Both the position numbers and the translations under genes were made by a program. Below, one piece after another: positions 18,859 through 28,053 of a stretch of DNA of 64,000 nt (positions are counted from its first letter, which is position 1; each line of letters begins with the position of its first letter). This DNA comes from Bacteroidales bacterium (GTDB lineage Bacteria > Bacteroidota > Bacteroidia > Bacteroidales > UBA12077), in NCBI GenBank assembly GCA_016342685.1, contig JAEINU010000001.1, forward strand, positions 372,001 to 436,000, written 5' to 3'. The notes beneath the pieces were generated by a model. It was given only the letters and a program-made list of their open reading frames with translations, had not been told where the DNA came from and searched no databases.

Positions 18859-20055
18859 TTATTTTATAAAGTTAATAAGTTCTTCTGCAAGTTTTGTGTT
18901 ATCAAAATTATCTTTAACAAAAATATATGCATTATTTCCAAGCTCTTTTTGTATTGAAGGCTTGTTTAATATTTCTAAAATTGATTGAGAAAAAGATTCT
19001 GGATTATCTGAGATTAGAATATTTTTTCCATTTGTGCAATTTATACCTTCGCATGCTATTTTTGTTGCAATAATTGATTTTTTTAGTGCCATTCCCTCAA
19101 TTATTTTTACTCGCATTCCACTTCCAGAGAATAAAGGAACTATCATAGGTCCATAACTATTTAAATAATTATGGGCATTTTCAACTTCTCCATGAAATGT
19201 AATATTGGAATCAGAGAATTTCTTGATTAGCCATACAGGTGCATTTCGACCTGCAATATTTAGTGTAAATAGGGGAGTTTTTTTCAGAATAATTGGTAGG
19301 CATTTGTCTATAAACCAAACTAAACCATTCTGATTAGGAATCCAATCAAGAGCTCCAATATAGCAAACCTCATCTTTTTTGATTATAGTCTTGTGTGCTT
19401 TTTCGCTTAGTGATTCAAAATTAATTCCAAAAGGAATTGTTCTTATTGGCTTTTTATTGCCAAGAATATTATAACGCTGTTCATCTAGTTGTGAGATTGG
19501 AGCAATGAAATCGTATGTATTTAATATGCTCAATTCCAAATTGTTTAATCTTTTTGCTAAAATAGAAAAGTAATATCTTTTTATAACAGATTTACTTTCG
19601 GAAGCATTTCGTTGCCAGATTAAATATTCTAAATTATGAGGGCGGTAAATTATTTTACCTTTAAACGTTGTTTTAATTAGATGTATGTATTGCATACAAT
19701 ATAATCCTTCGATCTGAATTAAGTCAAAATCATTATTTTTAATTAAGCTAGCAAGTTCTTCTGAGAATTTCTGAGATTTAAATCTCTCAGCTATATATGC
19801 TTCTTTAGAAAAAAGAAGATTAAGTATAAGTTTAATAAAAGAAATCTTAATGTTTATCTTAATGCCTTTGATTCTAATCCCTTTAATAAGAGGTTTTTTT
19901 GTATTTTTAAGATCATTTGAATGTTTATGAGTTAACATATTCAATAAATGAACAGAATGACCTAATTTTCTATATCCTTGCGACAAACTTAAAATTGCCA
20001 AAGCTCCTCCATCAGGAGGATATATTGCTTTATTTGCAATTTGTAAAATATTCAT
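18859..20055 (-). CDS. Family 4-type glycosyltransferase
   Basis: 398 aa GT-B enzyme. The N-terminal domain begins with LQIANKAIYPPDGGALAIL; the C-terminal nucleotide-sugar domain has the typical phrases VCYIGALDWIPNQNG, GRNAPVWLIKKF and VPLFSGSGMRVKIIEGMALK (Glu in the EGM/A position). Probably a retaining sugar transferase in cell-surface glycan synthesis. It directly abuts the LptF/G gene (stop and start adjacent). Confidence 0.87.
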   Translation of the reverse strand: MNILQIANKAIYPPDGGALAILSLSQGYRKLGHSVHLLNMLTHKHSNDLKNTKKPLIKGIRIKGIKINIKISFIKLILNLLFSKEAYIAERFKSQKFSEELASLIKNNDFDLIQIEGLYCMQYIHLIKTTFKGKIIYRPHNLEYLIWQRNASESKSVIKRYYFSILAKRLNNLELSILNTYDFIAPISQLDEQRYNILGNKKPIRTIPFGINFESLSEKAHKTIIKKDEVCYIGALDWIPNQNGLVWFIDKCLPIILKKTPLFTLNIAGRNAPVWLIKKFSDSNITFHGEVENAHNYLNSYGPMIVPLFSGSGMRVKIIEGMALKKSIIATKIACEGINCTNGKNILISDNPESFSQSILEILNKPSIQKELGNNAYIFVKDNFDNTKLAEELINFIK

Positions 20056-21654
20056 TTATTTTGATTTCTTAGAAAGTCGTTTAAAAATCTTTTTAAAGAA
20101 AAGTAAATAAGTATCCATATTTAATATAACAGAATCCGTAGTTGCTTTATAAGTAAGGAATATTCCTAATGGCATTAAAATAATAGAAGATAACCACATG
20201 CCAAAGTAAGCAGGCATTACGCCTTCTCGTGCGAATTTTTCACCGGCAATTGAAATTATATAATAAAGTATAAAAAACAATACAGAGATAACCACAGGAG
20301 TTCCAAATCCACCTTTCCTAATTATTGCTCCAAAAGGAGCTCCAATAAAGAAGAAAACTAAACAGGCAAACGATAAGGCAAACTTTCTATGCCATTCAAT
20401 TTGATGACGTCTGATTTTTTCAGCTTTTCTATTAAATTGTTTTCTTGTACTTGAAATATTATTTTGAGCAGCACGTGCATAGTTTAAAGCATATTCAATA
20501 ACTCCCTCTTGAGTTGACTGATCCTGATAAGCTAAAAGACTGTCAATGAGTACATCTTTGTCTGGGGACTGTAAGAAAGTTTGAAGTATACTATCTTTTT
20601 TGTTTATTCTTATATGAGACTTGCGTGTATATCCTGAGTCAATGTCAACAAGATTAAGTTTCTTATTACTAGGTTTCAGATTTCTAGGTTTTCTATTATG
20701 GTTTTTTTTACGTGTATCATTAAGACTTAAGTTAAAAGATTCGTCTTTTTTAAAGTAGTTAGAACGAATTGTATTTACCTTGAATGAATATATTTGTTTC
20801 TGAAATTGTTCTGTTAATGAATCCTCGGCATAAACCAATTGCCGAAGATTCAACATTTGGAAGTTATTTTTAAATAAATCTTCATCGGTTCTACTAAAAT
20901 CAAGACCTGTAAGTTCAAAAACAACTGTTTGCTTTTCAAATTTGCGTCTTTGATGAGGATATTGCTTGTCTTTTTTTCTTCTATTCTGCTTCGCTTCTCG
21001 AACTTCTTCGTAACTATATCCATTATATAAAGTAAGGATCAAGTTTCGTTCATCGGCTGTCATTTTCATGTATCCAGAGTCGGCAACCGTAACTTCTACA
21101 TTCTCTTTATTATTTGAATGATCGTAAATCATTAGATTTTGTAAAAGATTGGTCTTATAATCCTTTTTGGCAATCTTTATACTGTATCCATCAATGCCAT
21201 TATAAAAAACTCCTTCTTTAATTTGGAGTTCGGGTCTTTGATTTTTCACATCATATAATAATGAATATGATTTAAGATTGGAATAAGGGATTATATATTC
21301 AGAGTAAAAGAATGCACTAATACTTATAAGAATAGTCAATATAATTAAGGGAGACATGAATTTTTGAAGAGACACTCCCGCTGATTTTACTGCAGTTAAC
21401 TCGTAATTTTCCCCAAGATTTCCAAAAGTCATTATAGAAGAAAGCAATATTGCTAATGGTAGAGCCATTGGCACAAGTCGGGCAGATGCATATAATATTA
21501 GTTCTGCAATTACAGTCCAGTCCAAACCTTTTCCAGCCAAATCATCAATGTATCTCCATAGAAATTGCATTAATAAAATGAAAAGGGAAATGAAAAAGGT
21601 AGCAACTAATGGCCCGAAATATGATTTTAATATAAATTTATGTAATCGTTTCAA
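20056..21654 (-). CDS. LptF/LptG-family permease (YjgP/YjgQ)
   Basis: 532 aa, longer than the usual ~360 aa because of a charged insert in the periplasmic part (about residues 200-400). TTG start, needed for the family N-terminus MKRLHKFILKSYFGPL. Membrane helices are visible near 15-35, 60-75 and 100-125, and three near the C-terminus. It is expected to be the permease part of the lipopolysaccharide-extracting ABC transporter. A TATTTTTG box precedes it. Its place before two glycosyltransferases fits an envelope operon. Confidence 0.88.
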   Translation of the reverse strand: MKRLHKFILKSYFGPLVATFFISLFILLMQFLWRYIDDLAGKGLDWTVIAELILYASARLVPMALPLAILLSSIMTFGNLGENYELTAVKSAGVSLQKFMSPLIILTILISISAFFYSEYIIPYSNLKSYSLLYDVKNQRPELQIKEGVFYNGIDGYSIKIAKKDYKTNLLQNLMIYDHSNNKENVEVTVADSGYMKMTADERNLILTLYNGYSYEEVREAKQNRRKKDKQYPHQRRKFEKQTVVFELTGLDFSRTDEDLFKNNFQMLNLRQLVYAEDSLTEQFQKQIYSFKVNTIRSNYFKKDESFNLSLNDTRKKNHNRKPRNLKPSNKKLNLVDIDSGYTRKSHIRINKKDSILQTFLQSPDKDVLIDSLLAYQDQSTQEGVIEYALNYARAAQNNISSTRKQFNRKAEKIRRHQIEWHRKFALSFACLVFFFIGAPFGAIIRKGGFGTPVVISVLFFILYYIISIAGEKFAREGVMPAYFGMWLSSIILMPLGIFLTYKATTDSVILNMDTYLLFFKKIFKRLSKKSK

Positions 21655-21682
21655 AACAACATATTTTTAATAACAACGATCA

Positions 21683-21690
21683 CAAAAATA
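21683..21690 (-). promoter_or_regulatory. Putative -7 box for the LptF/G operon
   Basis: Minus-strand TATTTTTG, 29 bases before the start, matches TAnnTTTG. Confidence 0.45.
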
Positions 21691-21734
21691 ACTTATTTTA
21701 TAACAAGTAACTTAAGATTTTTTTGAAAATATAA

Positions 21735-22121
21735 TTATAGTCCTATTGTGTGTTTTAATTTAGAAATTTGAGTATCCCATAGATCAACAGTATCTTCTTT
21801 TTCATCGTCTTCAGCAAAATCTGTAACAATTAATGCTACATCGCCCGTAAGCTCATCTTTCCGAATCTTAAATTCAAAGAAGGAGTCATCTTCATCTTCA
21901 TCCTCATCTTCAATCCATTTAAAGCGAATTAGTAGGTTGTCCTTTTTGTTCAATAACTTTGCTTGTTGACCATTACCTTCCCATATAAATGTATATGTGT
22001 CCCCCTGAATATTAATATCATCCGCAAACCATTCAGATAATCCGCTTGGAGTGCTTAATCTCGTATATAAGATCTTAGGTGATGAATTAATAGAATATTC
22101 TAACTCAATCTTATTTTTCAT
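21735..22121 (-). CDS. START/AHSA1-like (SRPBCC) domain protein
   Basis: 128 aa. Starts KIELEYSINSSPKILYTRLS, then GLSEWFADD and FIWEGNGQQAKLL, a typical SRPBCC/START-like helix-grip pattern, with an acidic loop EDEDEDDSFFEF. Ligand unknown. Widely conserved in Bacteroidota as a single small cytosolic protein. Confidence 0.75.
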   Translation of the reverse strand: MKNKIELEYSINSSPKILYTRLSTPSGLSEWFADDINIQGDTYTFIWEGNGQQAKLLNKKDNLLIRFKWIEDEDEDEDDSFFEFKIRKDELTGDVALIVTDFAEDDEKEDTVDLWDTQISKLKHTIGL

Positions 22122-22212
22122 AAATAAATTTATTAATTTTCTCTAGTCAATGCAATATATAAATTTTTTTTAGATTTTTTATGTCGAAATTATAAAAGAT
22201 AAAATAAAATAT

Positions 22213-22220
22213 TATATTTG
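22213..22220 (+). promoter_or_regulatory. Putative -7 box of the tRNA gene
   Basis: TATATTTG, 15 bases before the tRNA 5' end, matches TAnnTTTG. Confidence 0.55.
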
Positions 22221-22235
22221 CAACCCGAAAACAAT

Positions 22236-22312
22236 GGCGAGGTAGCTCAGCTGGTTAGAGCGCATGATTCATAATCATGAGGTCGGCGGTTCAAGTCCGC
22301 CTCTCGCTACCA
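22236..22312 (+). tRNA. tRNA-Met (anticodon CAT)
   Basis: 77 nt cloverleaf: acceptor GGCGAGG/TCTCGCT (G-U at 1:72 and 7:66), D-arm GCTC..GAGC, anticodon stem CATGA/TCATG with loop TTCATAA, T-arm GGCGG-TTCAAGT-CCGCC, and encoded CCA. The paired 1:72 position argues against an initiator tRNA; a lysidine-type Ile-CAT reading cannot be excluded. It is the likely prophage attachment target, since the integrase starts about 100 bases downstream. Confidence 0.93.
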
Positions 22313-22318
22313 ATCATA

Positions 22319-22355
22319 AGCAAACATAGATATAATCAATGTTTGCTAATTTTTA
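22319..22355 (+). terminator. Terminator after the tRNA
   Basis: AGCAAACAT/ATGTTTGCT inverted repeat followed by AATTTTT. Confidence 0.7.
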
Positions 22356-22412
22356 ACCAATATCGTGCGCCACAGATGCGCCCCGAATTGGATACGAAAA
22401 AGTTCTTTTTTA

Positions 22413-23555
22413 ATGCTTGTAAAACCATTGTCTATGCTTGATTTCAGATATGCAGAAATAGGGAAGAGTGGTGATCGGGAGTATGTGTATTTTTACGCTA
22501 AAAACCCCGATACGGAGAAGCTTGAGCGCAAAAGAATCTATCTTAATAATATTAAAACTAAAGCGAATCGTGTTCGGTATGCCAAGCGATTGGTGAATCA
22601 TATTAATAATAAACTGGATCAAGGGTGGAATCCCTTTATTGATGAATCGGAAAATAAAAAGAAGTACACAATTATATCCGAGGCATTGAACTTCGTTAAT
22701 ACTTACAAATCGACATACATTCGTAAGACCTCAAAAACTGCATATAAGGGTAGGTTTAAAGTTTTGACCGAGTGGTTGGAGAAAAGTGGAAAACTGAATG
22801 CCTATATATTTGAGTTTACCGAAGATCTCGCCATTACTTTCATGAATCATTTACTCATGGAGAAAAATATTAAGGGGCGAACCTACAATAATTATCTACT
22901 CGATTACAGAACATTTTTTAATCTCCTGGTTAAAAAGAAATACATGCTTATTAATCCATTCCATGCTGTTGAAAAGCTTCCGGAAACAGAATCGAGCAAG
23001 CGACCGTTTACCGACGAAGAGATGAGTTTATATTTCAATTATGTAAAGAATTTCGACAAGCACTTTTTCATTATTAGTTTGTATATTTATTATTGTGGAT
23101 TACGACCTGCAGAGATTTGCCGATTAAAAGTTCAGGATATCAATCTTCGAAAAGGATTGATTTATATTTCAGGATCCCAAACTAAAAATAAAAAGATTGG
23201 TGTGATTCCGATTGTTGATGATTTTAGAAAATTGCTCGATGATTATTTAATCGAATACCCTGGTACGTTTAATATTTGTGGAAAGGGATTGTTTCCTGGT
23301 GCAATTCCTACATTTCCTACTCGCATTGCAGAACGATTTAGAACAATAGCTAAAAAACTCGGTATACCCGACGAAGTAAAAATATATGCTTTAAAAGATA
23401 CAGCTGCAGATAAATTAATACAGGCCGGTTACGATGCAAAGATTATCAGGGATCTATTCCGACATTCGAATATTGCTGTTACCAATGAGTATTTAAAGAA
23501 GTTTAATCCGAATATTAGCGAACGTCTTATTAAAGAGTTTCCAAGTCCTATCTAA
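22413..23555 (+). CDS. Tyrosine recombinase / prophage integrase
   Basis: 380 aa from the ATG at 22413; an earlier in-frame start would add an implausible Arg-rich extension. It has an N-terminal SAM-like DNA-binding part (YKSTYIRKTSKTAYKGRF) and a catalytic domain with Arg in YYCGLRPAEICRLK, the YALKDT box where most recombinases have HxLRxT, FRHSN, and nucleophile Tyr in VTNEYLKKF. The K-for-R change is common among Bacteroidota integrases, so activity is likely. It is next to the tRNA and convergent with the last tail gene, whose stop it overlaps by 3 bases. Confidence 0.92.
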   Translation: MLVKPLSMLDFRYAEIGKSGDREYVYFYAKNPDTEKLERKRIYLNNIKTKANRVRYAKRLVNHINNKLDQGWNPFIDESENKKKYTIISEALNFVNTYKSTYIRKTSKTAYKGRFKVLTEWLEKSGKLNAYIFEFTEDLAITFMNHLLMEKNIKGRTYNNYLLDYRTFFNLLVKKKYMLINPFHAVEKLPETESSKRPFTDEEMSLYFNYVKNFDKHFFIISLYIYYCGLRPAEICRLKVQDINLRKGLIYISGSQTKNKKIGVIPIVDDFRKLLDDYLIEYPGTFNICGKGLFPGAIPTFPTRIAERFRTIAKKLGIPDEVKIYALKDTAADKLIQAGYDAKIIRDLFRHSNIAVTNEYLKKFNPNISERLIKEFPSPI

Positions 23556-25141
23556 GTAGTAACGGCCTTTATTTCTCCAACTTCGAGTTTATCTTTATAA
23601 ATGGTAATTGGGATTCCTTCTATTAAGAAATCCATATTGTCGCCATTGTATTTCTGCAGAAAATTGAAATTAACCAAATCGCTAGGTTTAAAGTTGGCGT
23701 GAAAGGTCGATGGCTTGGCAAAGTTATTGATCCAATATATGTAAGGTTTATAAAAAAGATCATAAATACCGATTCCTCCATCTTCCCATTTCAACGATTT
23801 ACCAAGCTTGTATGTGCCAAGCGCAAGCTCTTCAGCTGTAACACCTATTTGTACGCCTGTTGTGGCGTTGATCCTAGTTCGACTGGTTTCGTTTTCTGTT
23901 TTACAAAAAACCAATCTCCATGGTAGATTGCCAAAAGGCTTGGTGTTTAACGAATCCTTATTTAAAGAATAGCCCATTTTTAAACAATTAAACCTGCGAA
24001 AATAATAATAGTCGGTACCTGCAATATCAACTGTTTTAATGGCCGAGTAATCGATTTCGTGGTTCAGTCCCGAAGTGGTTTTTACACTTACCTCTTCTTC
24101 GCTTGCAACAAATTCTTCTTCGACATATTTATCCGGAAAATCATCGGTAGTTAAAAAACTATCGTCGTTATGCATCTCTTGGCGAAGCATGAAATTTGCT
24201 TTGCTTATAAGAGATTGTTTTACATCACCTTCCAATTTATCGTTGATATCTTTTTTATTGTTCGAGAATATTATATCTGTTCGGGAAACGATTTTCAGTT
24301 GTTTTTGAAAAGGATCTAAACAGAATCGTATAAGCAAACGATCTTCGAGCTCGTTAATAAAATCATTAACACTTACGTTTGGTAGATTGTATTTAAAAGA
24401 TACAGATCCGGCACCTGCTCCATTATAAACCTGCGACATATACAATACCATAAGGTATTTGAAATCGACATCGGTTTTTAAAATATTTTCGACGATGTTA
24501 ATCTCAAGGTATTCGAAAATTTTATCTATCACGTAAGTAAGAAAAAAGAAAGGGCTCACCTCACCGGCAATGTGCGTATAATAATTTTCGGCAGGGTTGC
24601 CGGGTAAAATATTATCGATGGTAACTTCTCCCGGTCCATTATCGCGAGGGTAGTTAATAATGTATTTATCCCACTCGATGGTTTCGTGTTCGAGATTGTC
24701 TTGCGTGGATACATCGATCGGAATAGCCGAATAAATAAAGTTAAGCGGTGTTTTGATCGATGCCACTAAATCGCCACTGCCATAGTTCACGATATAGGGT
24801 AAATCGTTAAGCTTTAATTTTTTGATCTTATTAAAAATAACCGTTTCCCAACCAGTATAATGCATCTCAATAACATCGTTGTTAACATCTATAATTTTAA
24901 AATAACCATCGATACGGAATGAATCGAACCTAATCCATGCTTCGTGCAGCGTTTTAACAGTGTAATTCAATTTGTAAGAGTATATCCCTGTAATGGCACG
25001 GTTGTGTTCGTTATTCGGAATCTGCAAAGGAAAAGATGTTGCCGCTTGGTTGGTTAAAAAAGCCGACTTTAAAGTCAGGTTTAGACTTGTAAAATCTTTT
25101 CCCAAATCAATTAACTGATTGTTTATATTGATTTCTAACAT
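23552..25141 (-). CDS. Phage tail-associated protein, uncharacterised
   Basis: 529 aa. The N-terminus (ININNQLIDLGKDFTSLNLT, then FPLQIPNN) resembles beta-rich baseplate or tail-tip proteins of Bacteroidota phages. No catalytic motif was seen. It is the last gene of the leftward late operon, 1 base after the preceding structural gene, and its stop overlaps the integrase stop. Role as tail-tip or distal tail component is inferred from position and size. Confidence 0.55.
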   Translation of the reverse strand: MLEININNQLIDLGKDFTSLNLTLKSAFLTNQAATSFPLQIPNNEHNRAITGIYSYKLNYTVKTLHEAWIRFDSFRIDGYFKIIDVNNDVIEMHYTGWETVIFNKIKKLKLNDLPYIVNYGSGDLVASIKTPLNFIYSAIPIDVSTQDNLEHETIEWDKYIINYPRDNGPGEVTIDNILPGNPAENYYTHIAGEVSPFFFLTYVIDKIFEYLEINIVENILKTDVDFKYLMVLYMSQVYNGAGAGSVSFKYNLPNVSVNDFINELEDRLLIRFCLDPFQKQLKIVSRTDIIFSNNKKDINDKLEGDVKQSLISKANFMLRQEMHNDDSFLTTDDFPDKYVEEEFVASEEEVSVKTTSGLNHEIDYSAIKTVDIAGTDYYYFRRFNCLKMGYSLNKDSLNTKPFGNLPWRLVFCKTENETSRTRINATTGVQIGVTAEELALGTYKLGKSLKWEDGGIGIYDLFYKPYIYWINNFAKPSTFHANFKPSDLVNFNFLQKYNGDNMDFLIEGIPITIYKDKLEVGEIKAVTT

Positions 25142-25142
25142 A

Positions 25143-26696
25143 CTAATCTACGGTTGAAAAGTTCCAGTTTGTTGTGATCGCTTCCATGTGTAAAGCATCT
25201 TTGTTTTGGAAAATATTGTGAGATAGTTCTATATAGTAACTATTATAAGCTGCTAATATCCAATGCCCCATAATAAACGATATGGTGGTGTAATCTTCGG
25301 CTTCGTTGTAAACCAAGGTGCAATCTTCAAAATTGATTGTAAGTGCTATTTCATTGTCAGAACTTTGCTTAATATAAATTACTCCACCACCTGCATAACA
25401 TTTGCCGTGTACTTTAAATTCTGCTTCGGCATCTTCCATATTAACACTCACATTATTTGCACCTGGTGTAGGCTTTACAATCTCTTTAAGCTTGAGTGCT
25501 GTTGCTGCATTCGATAGAAATAGAATGTTATCGTTAAATGCTGCCGTAAAAGCAAATCGATATTTTATATTATGATTAAACAACAGATCTTCGGAACCAG
25601 GCTCGGGAAGTTTCTTCGATTCAAATATAATTGGCACCAATAAAAAGCTATTTGTTTGCTCGCTGTATAAATATTCATATTTCTTTTTTGCTCCATAAAA
25701 TTCTCGCAGGTGCAAGATCCATTCACGTTTTATTAATCCTGTCGAAGCTTCTCTCTCAATATCTTCTCGGATATTTTCTTCGCTTGATTCTTTGGTTTCG
25801 AGAGAAACAGATTCTCCTTTGGTATAGTTTGCTTTGCCATCGTACTCGCCTGTAAAGATTAGATTCTCAGGCATATTGTAATTATTCAGATAAACGAAAT
25901 ATTTCAATCGGCGAGTGTAGCCGTTTATTATGGAGTAATGCCGAATTTCGCTTGCAGGTGTTCCACTGTTTTCGATCCACACATCGTATGCAATAGCATT
26001 GGTTTCGTTTACTCCCAATTTACGGTACGATGCTTCGATCTCGTACAGGTAATGTTGATTCGCATTGGATATGCTCGAAACATCTATTATGATGGGTGCC
26101 TTGTCGGAATAGTAGGTTTTTACTTTTAGCGTTAAGGTTCTCAATCCGTTGTAATTATAATACCATAACTTTTCGAGGTAGGCATCGCCAATAATGGCAT
26201 TGGTCACTTTTCGAAATGGCATATTCGATAAAAAGCCATGTCGTGCTTTTATCTGATCGTACCAACTCGAATTAAGTGCTTCGTATTTCTTTTCGGTTAT
26301 ATGACCGATTCCTCCCTGCAGTGCATAGAATAAACCGCTGTATGTAATATTGTATGTTGTTTGTGCAGATCCGTACTTCTCGTAATATTTTACCCGGTAT
26401 TTTATGGTTAAATCAGACTCGACAATATAACCTATCGATGGTGATTTAATTGGACTTGTTTCGGTTTCTTGCAGAATGTCCTGGATCTTAAAAGTAGCTT
26501 GATTATTTACATCGGCCGGAGCTCTTAATTCGGGACCAACATCAGACCATACCTCAGTCGCTTCTCTGTTTGATTTTTGCACCTGCAAGAAAAGACCGTA
26601 CAAATCTTGAGCACTATCGGTTGTTTCGATACTGAATCGCATATCGTTGCCAGTGAGTGCAACGAGGGGCGGAGTGATTGGTGAGGAAAGGCTCAT
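25143..26696 (-). CDS. Phage structural protein, probably tail tip
   Basis: 517 aa, beta-rich, no signal peptide. Repeated Tyr/Ser/Thr-rich strands and several YKVKYYEKYG-like stretches suggest fibronectin- or Ig-like modules. Position between the lysis genes and the last tail gene, and tight coupling to the latter, suggest a tail-tip or host-contact protein. No family recognised. Confidence 0.5.
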   Translation of the reverse strand: MSLSSPITPPLVALTGNDMRFSIETTDSAQDLYGLFLQVQKSNREATEVWSDVGPELRAPADVNNQATFKIQDILQETETSPIKSPSIGYIVESDLTIKYRVKYYEKYGSAQTTYNITYSGLFYALQGGIGHITEKKYEALNSSWYDQIKARHGFLSNMPFRKVTNAIIGDAYLEKLWYYNYNGLRTLTLKVKTYYSDKAPIIIDVSSISNANQHYLYEIEASYRKLGVNETNAIAYDVWIENSGTPASEIRHYSIINGYTRRLKYFVYLNNYNMPENLIFTGEYDGKANYTKGESVSLETKESSEENIREDIEREASTGLIKREWILHLREFYGAKKKYEYLYSEQTNSFLLVPIIFESKKLPEPGSEDLLFNHNIKYRFAFTAAFNDNILFLSNAATALKLKEIVKPTPGANNVSVNMEDAEAEFKVHGKCYAGGGVIYIKQSSDNEIALTINFEDCTLVYNEAEDYTTISFIMGHWILAAYNSYYIELSHNIFQNKDALHMEAITTNWNFSTVD

Positions 26697-26721
26697 TTAA
26701 TTAAGAATTACTAATTACGAA

Positions 26722-26916
26722 TTACTTTTTGTTTTTTCCAACATTAAAGGTTTGATCAACATCCTGAGAGTTGTTTTTTCCTTTAACCTTGTTCACTACT
26801 TTTTTAATTGTAACGCCATTGTCGAAAAACTTGGCATAGGTAGCGAAGCCTGCAGTGAATCCTATCGCAAAAAATAGAAGCCAGGTTATAATTTTAAGTT
26901 TCGTTTTTGCTATCAT
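26722..26916 (-). CDS. Small single-span membrane protein
   Basis: 64 aa. Short basic N-terminus, one membrane helix (IITWLLFFAIGFTAGFATYA), then a Lys/Asn-rich tail. It starts 2 bases after the endolysin-like gene stops. Location suggests a lysis accessory (spanin- or antiholin-like), but it has no lipobox and no clear spanin coiled coil. Confidence 0.6.
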   Translation of the reverse strand: MIAKTKLKIITWLLFFAIGFTAGFATYAKFFDNGVTIKKVVNKVKGKNNSQDVDQTFNVGKNKK

Positions 26917-26918
26917 AA

Positions 26919-27458
26919 TTATTTTATATAAGATGAAACAATATAGATTTGTCTTTTAAGTCGGCGTTTCTTATAAACACCATCACCTTCGCGACTTCCT
27001 GCTTCGTTGGTATTTCCTTCCACAGTAATTGTAATGTTCCCATCCGGCCAACGGTGAATAAGTCCAACATGTGCAACTCTTCCTTTTTTATTGAAATAGA
27101 TTCCGAATACATCTCCTTTATTTGGATATGCATTAAGTATGTATTCTGAGGGTTTGTAAATTACATTTTGGGTAAACCAACTCGGCGACCATGCCGGACT
27201 GTTAACCGTTTGAATTTCATTTTGGATATATACCCAATTTACAAAAGCTGCACACCAGGCATAGCCTTTTGGCAAACCTGTTGATTGTAAATACATCTCA
27301 ACAGAATCACCGTCGTTCTGTCCTGTAAGTTCGCGAACTCCTAACTGTGAAAGATAAGTTTGTTCTACCCGATCTCTTAGGCTACTACTCTGACTAAAAG
27401 AGCAAAGAACAGTAAGTACAAGGAGAATAAGTACACTGAAATTTTTGATTTTTGCCAT
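26919..27458 (-). CDS. CHAP-type peptidoglycan hydrolase, probable endolysin
   Basis: 179 aa from ATG 27458. The N-terminus (KNFSVLILLVLTVLCSFS) is a signal peptide, so export would be Sec-dependent. The catalytic Cys is probably in GYAWCAAFVNWVY and the His in GRVAHVGLI, followed by ITVEGNTNEAG, as in CHAP amidases. It probably degrades host peptidoglycan at lysis. Its start overlaps the end of the preceding membrane-protein gene by 82 bases in another frame. Confidence 0.8.
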   Translation of the reverse strand: MAKIKNFSVLILLVLTVLCSFSQSSSLRDRVEQTYLSQLGVRELTGQNDGDSVEMYLQSTGLPKGYAWCAAFVNWVYIQNEIQTVNSPAWSPSWFTQNVIYKPSEYILNAYPNKGDVFGIYFNKKGRVAHVGLIHRWPDGNITITVEGNTNEAGSREGDGVYKKRRLKRQIYIVSSYIK

Positions 27459-27736
27459 AACGATATTTCTGTTGATGTCCATATTTTAGGGAATTCATTG
27501 TCGAACCACTTTTCAAAATGTGGTGATAAGAGTTTTAATCCAAGCCTCACAACAGCAATTCCAAAAAAGAATCCCACAGTTGCAAAAAGAAATACCTGGA
27601 ATATACCCCAGTCGTAAACTCCTGCTTGTTGATCTACCATTCGGAGTAATGGTCGGGAAATCCAAAAAATTAATAATGCTAATGGCAGAATTAATACTTC
27701 GGACCATTTGTAAATAAATTTAAAGATTGGTTTCAT
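27377..27736 (-). CDS. Holin-like membrane protein
   Basis: 119 aa with three or four hydrophobic segments (VLILPLALLIFWI; GIFQVFLFATVGFFFGIAVV; ISVYLFSLYLLFFALLVRV). Size, hydropathy and position immediately before the CHAP hydrolase indicate a holin or lysis-membrane protein. Its C-terminal ~27 codons overlap the signal-peptide codons of the hydrolase in a second frame. Confidence 0.7.
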   Translation of the reverse strand: MKPIFKFIYKWSEVLILPLALLIFWISRPLLRMVDQQAGVYDWGIFQVFLFATVGFFFGIAVVRLGLKLLSPHFEKWFDNEFPKIWTSTEISLWQKSKISVYLFSLYLLFFALLVRVVA

Positions 27737-27747
27737 AATAATATATT

Positions 27748-28041
27748 TTAAGGATTAACAATAACTTCTAATCTTTCTATTTTGGTTTTGTGAGAATCGA
27801 GTATCTTGCTATGTTCTGTTAATTTGCTATTAATAGAATCGTGACGTTCTTTGCAACCGAGCTGCATTTGTTTAACTCTCTCTTTTGTTGCTGAGTAATC
27901 TTCGCGAAACGCTTGAAGTACATCTCCAAGGTTTTTTACTATTGATATAATTTGTTTTAAGAAATATCCAAGTGCCCCAATTAAGAAAATAATTATTGCG
28001 CCGGATGTAGATAAGAGTGTGATGTATACTTGTTCGCTCAT
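27748..28041 (-). CDS. Membrane-anchored coiled-coil protein
   Basis: 97 aa: one N-terminal membrane helix (LLSTSGAIIIFLIGALGYFL) and a coiled-coil tail (DYSATKERVKQMQLGCKERH). It lies before the holin-like gene, so may be part of the lysis unit. Its start is preceded by the ACCAAACACCAC leader, one base from the ATG. Confidence 0.65.
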   Translation of the reverse strand: MSEQVYITLLSTSGAIIIFLIGALGYFLKQIISIVKNLGDVLQAFREDYSATKERVKQMQLGCKERHDSINSKLTEHSKILDSHKTKIERLEVIVNP

Positions 28042-28053
28042 AGTGGTGTTTGG

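Noticed and set aside
23380-23420. Integrase inactivated by Lys in the HxxR box
   Set aside because: The YxLKxT form is common in functional Bacteroidota integrases, and all other catalytic residues are present.
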